Source of the DNA: Leucocoprinus leucothites
Lineage: Eukaryota; Basidiomycota; Agaricomycetes; Agaricales; Agaricaceae
DNA length: 64,000 nt
NCBI GenBank assembly: GCA_013368445.1
Contig: JAACJO010000001.1
Location: 3,286,001 to 3,350,000 of the forward strand
Reading direction: 5' to 3'
Positions within the stretch are counted from its first letter, which is position 1. Each line of letters starts with the position of its first letter. Positions 46,022-56,453 of this stretch are shown piece by piece. The position numbers and the translations under genes are program-made. Under the pieces are notes generated by a model. That model was not told the DNA's origin. It ran no database searches and worked only from the letters and a program-made list of their open reading frames with translations.

Positions 46022-48578
46022 TTGGGGTTACGTAACGTCATAGGTAATAAATCAGCAGTCCTCAGAGTCCTCATTAGCGCTTGTCACCTGCTGTCTTCCA
46101 CCTCCACATGGCCTCAAGCAAACTGTACGGTTCTCTCTAGGATTTTGGCTCAAGCTAACGCGAAAAATGTTAGATTTACACGGATATATCGTACTCTTCC
46201 GCCAGAGTCACAACAGGCCTTCGTTGAGGAACAGCTCGCGCCGCTTCTGGACGCGCTTTCGACGAAAAAACGCGACAGGATCATCAGAGCAGTCAGACGA
46301 TCTAAGGCCCACTTTGATGATGTTCCCGTACTGGACCTGAAGGGAAAGAAGCGCGAAATGCAGACACTTTTCATGATGCTATCAAGGGACGATAAAGTTG
46401 CGTTCACGCGGGAAAGGAGTAATCGCGAGGAGATCTTGCAAGAGGCGGTCCATAGCATCTCCTCTTGGTTGAACAAGATATGGATGACGGTATATGAATA
46501 CCAGGCAAATTTTGAATTGGCCCACGAGTGCCTTCTCTACGCCATCAAAAGCTTGACGGTTCTCGAGGAGTCTCCGGGTGCAGGAGAGTGGGTGTCTTTG
46601 TCCTCGAAGCTTGCCTGCGCTAACACCTCTTATATCCTTAGTTGTAGGTGCATGTTCAATAACATGTATGTACAGTTAGCACTCGAAGACCGCGAGCGGC
46701 GGACAGTAAAATATTTCTCTTTCGTCGGCCCTCGCAAGCTCGAGCAAACTTGCCTTTGGATCTGGCGTGATCTCTTTATTTCTATGTTGGTGGATAATCG
46801 TCGGTCAAAAGCTCGGGTGAGGGAGATGTTGGTAGATATTGAGGAAATTATGGGTTGGCCCGGCTTGGAGCAGCTACTCTACGGAGGGAAAAACCGTAAG
46901 CCTTTTTGTTTAAGTGGATGAACAAGTCTAATATGATGTAGGATCCGGGATGGATGAGGAGGATGAGGACGAATACTATGACGAGGATGATGAAGGCGAA
47001 GAGGTCGCTGGCAACGAAGAGGCACTGCTCCGTGACTATGAAGATGCTGGAACAGATGACGAGTATGATCTCGACAGTGACGGAGATTCGCGGTGTTGTT
47101 GTCGCTTCCACGCAAAGTATTGGTCCGACGAGATGAACGAAGAGCGTATTACCTTGCGGGAGATTATCAGGACACGCCTGATTGATATCTTCCGTGACGC
47201 CCCCGACGCTGACCTCTTCGGCGCCATCGGAACGATCAGCCAGGACCCCACTACTCGCACGATGCGAATGTTACTGGAGATTCTCTCTGAAAGTGCCGGA
47301 GATAGTATTGATGCGCTTAAAACCGCCCTTGTTGTTCACACAAACCTTTACCATCCTCGCAAGATACTTAAGCTCCTCGAAGACCACTATCATTATCTTC
47401 GACCTAGCGATTGTCCGGTCCTTCTCCCTGCTATTGCTATCCTCGCTGACTCTTCATGTCGCCCACATGCCCTAAAATTCATCGAAAGAGAACTCTTTGA
47501 TTCTGTACGACATATACATGTTGCCATCCGCTCTGCATTCTCTCATTATCCCGAGGAACTCAACCTAACGGACCTAGCTGATCTACTCAAATTGCAACCT
47601 GGCTCGTCTCTGCGCGCAAGTCGGGTTGAAAGATGGGTAAATCGTGTTCTCACGCCTGGTACAGATTCTCCGGGACCAATGGCCTTTGCGGCAATGATGA
47701 TGGGATTCCCTGTTCCTACACCTGCTGGATCTCTCGACGACGCGGACCTCCTTTCGTACATCGATTTTAGCAAACCGGATCCGGACTTGGATGACCTTCG
47801 AGAGGAATTTAGGCCGCAGCTCAAGCCCCGGTTTGAGACATGGAACCTCTATGCACAAACGATGGCCAAGGACTGCGCTCCTATTATTCATAGGACATAT
47901 GCGAAGATCGTCGAGCTCATGCCTTTCTTCAAAGGAAATGATGTCGTGACAGAGATGACTCACCGGTACCACGTATTTCAACCCATCGTTTCGGCTCTTA
48001 TCTAATGGATATCCTTCGATAGTTTGGGCAATCGACCTAGTAAGAACCATATAGTGGATGCCATGGACTGTGTCTTGGCATTCTGCAAAACCTATCGCAA
48101 AAAGTATATCGAGCCACGTCGTAGGGTGAAGAAGACGGCTCCGAAGACAAGCACCCCCAATACAGCCGCTTCACCATCGTCGAGCGCTACGACTGGAACG
48201 GCTGCCACCACCTCTACTACTCCCAATCCAGCCCCCAGTTCTGGCTCTAATCCCGCTCCCAATACTTTCCCGAACTTCACGCCAACCGCAACCACTGGAA
48301 CAGGACCTGTCCTCCATATCTTTGGCCCTGGTCATGCACATGGATCGATGCCACTTGCTTCGTTCTTTAGCAATCCTCTTCCAAATATACACCCTGCACA
48401 TAATAATCATAATACCAATCATAATCATAATCCTGCCCCTGCTCCTCCACCTCCTCAGACTCAGACACAACAGCAAACGCAACCGCCCGTGCATGGTCCT
48501 CAGCCTCCTACTTTCGGCGGACAGACCCCCATTATCACTTCGCCTTTGTCTCCGCCGCCGGAATGCAACCATCAATAG
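46022..48578 (+). CDS. Unknown protein, helical N-terminus, acidic segment, low-complexity tail
   Basis: Exons 46022..46895, 46942..47965, 48023..48578 join in phase (817 codons counted from 46022). The true start is not resolved: the frame opens after an in-frame TAG at about 46011 and has no ATG before codon 113, so a short 5' exon ending at the TCTCTAG acceptor near 46140 is likely. The middle holds a strongly acidic run (DEEDEDEYYDEDDEGEE, near 295-312). The next 350 residues are helical and continue across the second intron through DRPSK-like NRPSKNHIVDAMD. The tail is Thr/Pro/Asn/Gln-rich. I do not recognise a named family; a nuclear or cytosolic scaffold is possible. Confidence 0.65.
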
Positions 48579-48971
48579 ACTCGCTCGTGCTTGTGTTTTC
48601 AGGCTTATTTGGAATTTCCTTTAAACCACAGCCTTTACCCGCACTCTTCTCAGTACAGCGCTTAACATTCACCTTGTTCTTGTTGCAATCTTTTTGGTCC
48701 CCCCTTCGTGCTGTCACATCCGCATTTATACTTGCATTGTTACGTCTCCATACTCATTGTTTGCTTTTATGAACATTATTACCACACTAATAATGTCATG
48801 TTCCGGTCCTTCCATAACCCGTTTGATAAGTAGGCCAGTTCCCCTTGGTTCCGTGAAAGCTCCGACAGCACTTTGGTGAAGATCTTGAGAAGCTTGTTTG
48901 GGCGGTCATCACTAAGTCGTGTTTTGATGATCTTGATAGGAACTTGAAACCTGTCAAATGTCGTGGACATA

Positions 48972-48985
48972 TTTATATATAAAGG
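48972..48985 (+). promoter_or_regulatory. TATA box of the epoxide hydrolase-like gene
   Basis: TTTATATATAAAGG, about 65 bp before the first ATG (49046). Its position supports that ATG rather than the later in-frame ones. Confidence 0.5.
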
Positions 48986-49045
48986 TGCGTGTCGTACCAC
49001 GTCCTGACTGGAACCCTTTTGACCATCTCTTCCGTAGGCACCATC

Positions 49046-50689
49046 ATGGTGCTTGTGCAGTTGCTCCCTGAGCGGGGCGCTCCTCAAGCGTTTATCATGT
49101 TTATGAGCGTTATCTTTTCGCTGTCGTCTTATACTCTTGCATTTGATCCGTATAAATATCCTCGGAAGACGCTACAATGCGACGCCGTCCGCAGAGAGCC
49201 TGTCCTGGAACAAGTCAAAATCGATTTGAGTGCATACATCCACTACTCTGCTCCGGCTGGCAAGATTTAACCTAGCTCCTTTGGCAAGGTTACGTCGATA
49301 TTGGTGATGCGGCTCACGAGGCAATTATCATGATCCATGGATGGCCGAGTGTTTGGAGTACTTGGTCGAGGCAGATCGAGGCGCTAGAGGTGAGATATGG
49401 TGATGACTTTTACCGACAACGGGGAGCTGATGGCCAGACTGTTGATATCGCAGAACGAAAATTATCGACTGATAGTTCCGGACTTGCGTGGATTCGGGTA
49501 TTCGACGCATCCGGATGACCCGAAGTCTTCCCATACAATGGGAGACCTTACGCAGGATTTAGTGTGCATCCTTGATAATGCCAAAGCACCGTCCGCGGTT
49601 TGTATTGGGTTTGTACTTTCCAATTCGGTCCTACCGTTCCTTGTCATTATTTGAGTTTCTTTTTGATTAGGCATGACTGGGGATCGCAAGTATGTTACGA
49701 AGCTGCGCGCATGCGACCAGATTTGTTTACTGCAGTTGTCGGCCTTGTCGTTCCCGTGCGTTTCTGTTCTCTTCGTTTCTTGTCACACACACTGTATCTG
49801 CGTCGTTATGCTAGTATATCCCGCCCGCGGGACCATACGTATCCGTCAAGCAGTTTGTCCCGGAGCTTCCGAAACTTGCCTACCAGACATTTTTTGACAG
49901 ACAAACCGAAGAAGCAGCCATAGAGTTAAATAAAGATACACGAAGGTCTCTAAGGACGACCTTGCGTACTGTCGATAGTCCTCCTCCGGATGATTTCTTA
50001 AAGAGCGAGACGTCTTTCATGGATGCTTGGAAAGATTTCGACGAGGTATGTTCAGGCTGTTTATTACCAGTTTGGACGAGGTTTTCATCTTTACTCGAGA
50101 TTCCACCCATTCCATTCTTCACTCCTGCTGAAGAAGACTATATGGTTGCATCTTTTGAACGACAAGGATTTCTCTACAGTAAGCAGCGCTTATCTGTTGC
50201 AGCCCCAAGTCTGCTCATTCAATTTCTTCTAGCTTTCGGCTTCTATACTGAAGAGGTGATCCACCCAGATAGCATCCGAGTTCGATACTGATCTCAGTTC
50301 ATCGTAGAACCGACAGTTGTCACATGCATTAAGTCATGAGCATGGAAATTTTACTCTTCCACAGCCAGTTTTATCGATTTTGCCAACTAAGGTCCGTTCT
50401 ATCCTGGAAACCCTCCTGATCACAGTGGATAACAAGTTCGAAAAGGACCCCGTTGCTGACTGGGGAGCTGCGATGAAATTACTGAACAGTACAGCTTTTC
50501 TCCCTGATCTTACAGTTAAGGTGCGTATCGCGGGATACAACCGAGTGATAGTGTTTGATTAGCGTGTAGTTTGTCGAGGGAGCACACTGGATTCATCTCG
50601 AGAACCCGGAACCAGTGAACAAAGCAATCAAAGACTGGCTGCGGACTCTACCCTCTCGCTCTCGAAGGCATGTAGTCGATGAACTCTGA
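49046..50689 (+). CDS. Epoxide hydrolase-like alpha/beta hydrolase, 378 aa
   Basis: Predicted exons: 49046..49229, 49289..49389, 49454..49608, 49671..49755, 49815..50045, 50100..50178, 50233..50255 (23 nt), 50308..50391, 50446..50520, 50570..50689; 1137 bp, in phase. The oxyanion motif is HGWP (78-81). The nucleophile is aspartate in GHDWGS (Asp149), which marks epoxide hydrolases rather than serine esterases. The acid is in DPVAD (Asp315 or Asp319) and the base in EGAHWIH (His345). The chemistry would be opening of an epoxide to a diol, in detoxification or metabolite processing. Later in-frame ATGs at 49097 and 49103 are alternative starts. The catalytic set is complete. Confidence 0.85.
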
Positions 50690-51206
50690 CGGACTGTTGG
50701 GTTGGAATACTCTACTGGACCATACATGCCATCTGGGCAGAAATAGCCTGGAATCCAGCAACTTCGTGCGCTCCGCTCGAACATATGAACAACTGGGAGA
50801 GACCTTGGAAATCCCGATTAAATAATTGCAATGTTTCTTACCACTTCCAACAATAGTAACCTGAGGCACTCAGATTACTTGTCCGTAGGCTTGCACACAA
50901 GCATGGGGATCAATGAAGCTGAGGTCTTCCTTCCTGACCGGCACCCACCGTCAGTTTCGTGTCCTGATACTCGAAATACAGCGATGAGACTGAGTCTCCT
51001 ATTGCCAAACTCAGCTAATGTGTTTTTTGATATTCGGCGCGTAGACACCACTACCAACTGAAGTCGGGTTCTGCTGCACTTATGAAAAATGGGGCAAAGA
51101 AGAAGAGAACAGAAAGGAAGGACATCACTGACTATAATACAGGTATAGTGAAGTAAACATACAATTATGATGTAGGATTCCTTCGGCCAGTCTCCGTACC
51201 ACGCCA
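50690..51206. other. Short intergenic region between convergent genes
   Basis: Holds the 3' ends of the epoxide hydrolase-like gene and of the minus-strand DUF6534 gene. No further gene was seen. Confidence 0.4.
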
Positions 51207-53182
51207 CTAAATCCGATCCTCCCTCCTCACAGAGTACTTGTCATCCAAACCCTCCTCCAAAGATGACAAATCGACCTCGATATCGGGATCTTTGGGAGCG
51301 CTTGAAGGTCTGCTTTGTATTGGAAGTATAACATCCTGCATTTCGTGAGACTCGACGTGAACGAAAACCTCTGGCTTATTTTCCCCTGTTCCTGAATTCT
51401 TGAAGGAGAATGCCTACAAGGTATGATTTGTGAGCTCAGACACACTGATTCCAATTCATGATATCAAATATCCACCTTCGGAAGAAACGTCTGCGGTCTA
51501 CGGGGCGAAGAAGCATCCTCGTCATCTTGTCTGGACGGCCGCGACTGGGGTGCAGAACCTGCATGGAACGATGTTGAGATAATGTGGTTTCCTTGGCCCG
51601 ATGGCGATGTGACTCCAAATTGGTTGAACTTCCATCCTCCTCTTGAGTTCAAACTACTCAGAAGAGAGATTGAATAGAGCTTGCTTAGAGGAGTGTTGAA
51701 GATTAGGTGGCTAGAGACTATTCAGCTTCATTGTCTTGAAGTATATTATGGATGCAGACAACGTACGTCCCCGTAGGCTGAAGCGGAAGCATATGTAGAG
51801 TCAGTGTACTATTGTTGCTTGCAAACTGTCTGTACTTACATCTACGATAAAGACAACCATGTTAACGATTGCTACGATAGAGGTGAGGAGGCCAGTTTGC
51901 ACCGTGACTAGGATACACTTTCAGTATGCATGTCGGCTTGAAGGGTTGTCGCTGGCTTTAGCTAACGCACTTCTAATAATGCGATCAACCGTCCTGTCGG
52001 TATCCTTGAATCCGGACTTGTGAGTGCGCTATCAGCACAGCCGATGTCAGGGGAAGCTGTTTTCAAGCTAGCAGAAGACTTACTCTATCGGGGACGCTTT
52101 AGTCCAGCGGTGAAAGGATAGCCAAATAGAAACTTACAGATGCCACGCGAGGCTGCCAGTAATCGTGATATCGGCAGCGACTGCACATGAGAGCCAGATG
52201 ATTACGACGGCCTAGAAGCCAGTAGGTGAGATGAGGCAGGCCATACCTAGCAGCCTATAAGACCTACTACATCTAATGACTGGATACTTGAGAAGACTTG
52301 GACCCGAGGGAGAATGCGGGAGGATCTCGATGCAGTAATGAATGAACCAACTTGATGTATCAGCTTGAGAACGTGCCAGGAACTCGGGAAGAATGGGGCT
52401 TACCTCCGCTTGCTAATGTGAGTGAGATCACAAATGAGGTTAGAAACCAATTTTCCATGAGGACATGGATCCTCCATGCGTAGAATAGCTGGACCATGAC
52501 CTCAACCAAACCCTTGGAGAATACAAAACTTCAGCTTACTAAAGGTGGAAATGCCGGGTCTGTGGTCGACTCACCGTTGTCGCCGCCTCTGCAAAACCAG
52601 GAAGCATCTGAACTGAGCGACAAAGATCCGCTGAAGACTCAGGGACATACCTGAGATGTCTGTAGTGGTATATGTGAGAGACGTCCAATGATTGAATAGA
52701 AAACTTGGGCTTACACCAACTGGCCTGCTTGAGGTAATCGAAGTCGCCTGTAAACTTCATGATGAGCTAACGAATGCGTAGGTGGCCATAACGAACCGAA
52801 ATGTATAATGACACCGTCATAGATGAAAAGCATAATAAATATGACGTTGATAGTGTCGATTACGAGGAGCACAACTATCTGGAAGGACTGAGATTTTTCA
52901 GTAGTTAAGCCGGGTTCATCGTGACTTACAAATATTTTAATCCATAGTTGGTCCCTGTAATCATCCTCAGTACGACTAACAGCAAAGCACTATCGTATTA
53001 TCACCTACTTTTTATATGTAGTAAAATAAATGTAACATTGAGTAATCATAATCCCAAACAAGAGGATATTGAACCAAAGTCCAATCAAAACGGCGCCATG
53101 GCTATAGTGGAGGGTTCATGATATGAGTGTAAAGAGTATAGCGAGGGGAGCCTTACACTACTTCTGCTGGCCCTCCATGCAT
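51207..53182 (-). CDS. DUF6534-type seven-helix membrane protein, 375 aa, with micro-exons
   Basis: Predicted exons, minus strand: 53182..53157, 53101..53009, 52954..52930, 52878..52797, 52747..52715, 52659..52651 (9 nt), 52588..52575 (14 nt), 52512..52404, 52350..52268, 52211..52138, 52084 (1 nt), 52028..51971, 51907..51840, 51777..51767 (11 nt), 51710..51476, 51413..51207; 1128 bp, in phase. Seven hydrophobic segments are visible, including VLIGLWFNILLFGIMI, a VQLFYAWRI motif and IIWLSCAVAADITITGSLAW. These are followed by TVQTGLLTSIVAIVN and the family ending HLIFNTPLSKLYSISLLSSL with NSRGGW. Position and order fit DUF6534, common in Agaricomycetes and of unknown function. The 9- and 1-nt exons are the least certain parts. 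Confidence 0.75.
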
Positions 53183-53438
53183 GTTGTTGGACCTTATTTG
53201 GACTTGGGTAGACCCAATGCCTGAGTGACAAATAAGTGGAAGTAAAGATGACGGAGTGATTGTATGGGCAGGTTTATATTGTGCTAGATGCTTGGCAGAA
53301 CGCTGTGCTCCCAGGCTCGGCGCAGAACAGGAACATCAGTGACTGTCCAATCATTTTGGGTTCCAGGCTCCAGCGGGTGCTTGCTGGGAGCGCCTGCGCC
53401 AAACTAGTTTCCCGAAACTCAGGAATGCGGCGGAGAAA

Positions 53439-53720
53439 CTAGAGGCGAGGGAGTGTATGCACGATCAAAGATCCACCGAGTAAGCCCAGCACGAGAATTA
53501 AACCAATCAAACACCACAATGAACCGAAGCGCTGATGGTCGACGACTGGTCCTATTTTAAGACCGGACTCAGCGACACACCGTTTAGATCTTAGATGTGG
53601 TGCAGGGGACGGGTAATAGTCTCCTTGAATCAGCTCCTTATGATGATTGGGGTAGAACTGATTTGGTCCTAATAAAGTTGGAACGGAATGATAACGTCGT
53701 TCAACTAGTAAGTCGCTCAT
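53439..53720 (-). CDS. Possible small protein with one C-terminal membrane segment, 93 aa
   Basis: Single-exon ATG-to-stop frame. The first 65 residues are polar; residues about 68-88 (WCLIGLILVLGLLGGSLIV) form one strong hydrophobic helix close to the C-terminus, a tail-anchor arrangement. No family was recognised. It lies 256 bp upstream of, and on the same strand as, the DUF6534 gene, so it could also be a leader exon of that gene or chance. Confidence 0.35.
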   Translation of the reverse strand: MSDLLVERRYHSVPTLLGPNQFYPNHHKELIQGDYYPSPAPHLRSKRCVAESGLKIGPVVDHQRFGSLWCLIGLILVLGLLGGSLIVHTLPRL

Positions 53721-56453
53721 GATAGAGTGTAATCGTGACTCTCAGAGAGTATCCATGGATCTAGGTAATTATTTTCGGCATTGTTAGGAGCACATAGTTC
53801 ACCTAATGATGACGGTCATCAATTGAATGAAACAAGGGGATAAGGGTCTAGAAAACGCCATAAATACGGCATTGGACATGTGGGGATTTTGTTATCGCTA
53901 GACACTTTCAATCATGATCGATGAATGATCGGGGAACGAATTGACGTAGTTTGTGAGTTTTGTGTTCATGTGGCTTTTTGAACTAGTGGTCGGCGAATGA
54001 TGATTCCATGAGTGGACCAAAGAAACGCGACGCATTTTTTTATTTCATTGGTGTGTGCACTACTTAGCCTACCTGCCCTCCCCTACTTTTTCTTCGCCCA
54101 GGATATATTTGCAACAGACTCGATCAATGGTGTAATCCTCAGCAAAGATTCCATCTTTGATGCGGAGTCGGTGTGGGCGAGTGATAGAATCGAGAAGAGG
54201 TAACATTCTGATGAAGGAGTGCTAAAAAAAATATATGAGGGTGTAGAACAGCAGTAAGTTTTCTCAAACTGTAACTGCTCAAATTCTTGAACAGTGTATT
54301 TTAGGAGGAATCTGCGAGGAAAGGGTATTGACTCTGTGCTACCCCCTCTCACGATTCTCGGCTGATTCCCAGTTGATTACCTGGGTGAGCCCCCAGTTAT
54401 TTATATCAGGTAACCGAGTAGGAGTCCAGGTGCTTTCCCTGGCCGTCTCTGTAGTAACCCCGGGTGGATAATTCAGGACATATTAGACCTTGAAGCCGCG
54501 GTGCTTATCCATTGTAATACTGCTTCTGCGTGCCTCGGAAGAGAACAGTCTCTTTTCCTCATAAGTTCTGCCCTGCTTGCACAAACCGAAACTGCTACTG
54601 ACCGCAGCCAGCACGGAACCACCCCGTGTTCCATTAGAATTGCAGCAGACGGAGCACTTGCGATGCTTTCCACATTCCTACGACCACGACTCGGAATGGC
54701 CGCGACAGGATCATCTACCAACCAAACAATCTTAAAGGTTCACTCCTACTCACGAAATAGCTCATAGCATTCACTAGTCGAACAAAGCATGATTGAGAGT
54801 GTATGATTGTACAGTGAGCCTCTCAAGCCTCAAAAATCTGCTTCTTACAATCGAGAGCTCGCCAACTTGAAATAAAGCCATTGGACTCTAGCCTTGGGGA
54901 TCTAGCGCCGATAGCTGCCTCGAGTCGGTGGTATTCCAAAGTTCATTCAATGGATGAGCCGTGGCTGGAATCCTTGATTGTTATGATTGTGGAGTTGGTT
55001 TACCACTTCTCCAGTTCTTTCAACTTTGCAATGGGGGAGCCAAAAGAAAGAGTTATTGAATAGGACCAGGAACATCCTGGATGAGATTGGAACTTTGTCT
55101 AGGCTTCGAAAATCAAATTTAACTTGCCACCAAGATATCTTGTCAGTTCTTCCGAGCCATCGTGCCATTCGACTAACATTCAAACCTGACGCTACCTGGC
55201 AGATGCTACTGCTTAGCGAGCGCTTATTGATATATCCATGGCAAGGGTCACGCCCGAAGGTTCAATGGGACCATCATGATGATAGCGGTGAACTTGCCAA
55301 TACTGTATAACGGATAAGTAGTAGATACTATTTATGCCGCGCATCTCGTATAAGATATGACCTGAGGTTCACATTCTCCTGTGGCATCCTCTGTTAGCTC
55401 AGAACCACAACGATCGTCGAGCGGGGTCACTGCGCAGACATGTACTTAGTAGTTGTTGAAATATTCCTGGCTTGGATAGTGGGGGTTGGACGTTGGACGC
55501 TGTTTGCAAGTTGTTTGTACCTCCAAGTTGAAATGTTGATCAATCGATCGTCATGTTAGGTTTACAAGACTCATTGTCTCGACAAAAGCCAAAATGACAT
55601 GATCAACATATGACATACGTCCGTTCGACGGCGCTGCCGTAAATTGGCAACGGCTTCTTTGTTTTCTCTGGTCGAGAAGCATCAATCTAACGCAAGTGCT
55701 TGTGAGTATAAGACTATTTTTGGCGCTTCAAGTTAATCTGCTGAGTCTTTTCAGACGTTCTATCTCGACGACCCCCAGAACGTGCGTTTGGAAAGGAAAT
55801 AGATGAGTGAATTCCAGGGTGCACAGAGTGAATTTAAAAGGAAACGGATAACTCAGGTGTCCAGCAGTGAGTCTCAACGATTCGACTCGCGATTCTTGTG
55901 ATTATCTTACCATTCGGCCGAGGTCACCTGCGAGTCTGGATGCAGGGACGTACCATTCTGGTAGGTGTTTGTTTGTTTTCCTGTCTACTTCCCGTTTTGT
56001 GATTTCCCTTCGTACGCTCGCTTACGCATTCTTTGATTGTGTGAAAATGAGCAGGGCTTTTGTTGAACTTGGATACAATACCACAGGCGTCCCGACGGCC
56101 TCGAACAATCTTACGACACAAAACAATGTCGCAGGTGGTATTTAACAGGGGGCGGGCCTGCAGAAAAGTCGTCACCCATCGTCACGAACCAGAACTCCGG
56201 TTCGGCGTCAATTTGTTCTCGTGCATCTGCCTCGAGGCAAACTTCCATACGAGGCTTTGACCTCGTTGTGCACCCACCGTCAACTCACCGGCGGCAACAC
56301 GCTATTGGGGGTCCTCCACGTTGGAAACGCATTCTTATCAAGCTGTAAAAGCCTGGCCGTCGACTTACCGTCGTTCTCGTTCTACTTTGCTCTCTCCTCG
56401 ACTCCAAACATTATTGCCACGCTTGAAGCCATCTTTCCTGTACCATCTGGTCC
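53721..56453. other. Long region without a supported gene
   Basis: Several open stretches of 60-107 codons occur on both strands (for example 54987-55310 and 54473-54721). None shows conserved motifs, paired splice sites or codon patterns like the neighbours. The last part forms the 5' region of the downstream gene. Confidence 0.4.

Noticed and set aside
35466..50689. Complete secondary-metabolite gene cluster
   Set aside because: No backbone synthase, P450, transporter or regulator is visible in the window; only tailoring-type enzymes are present.
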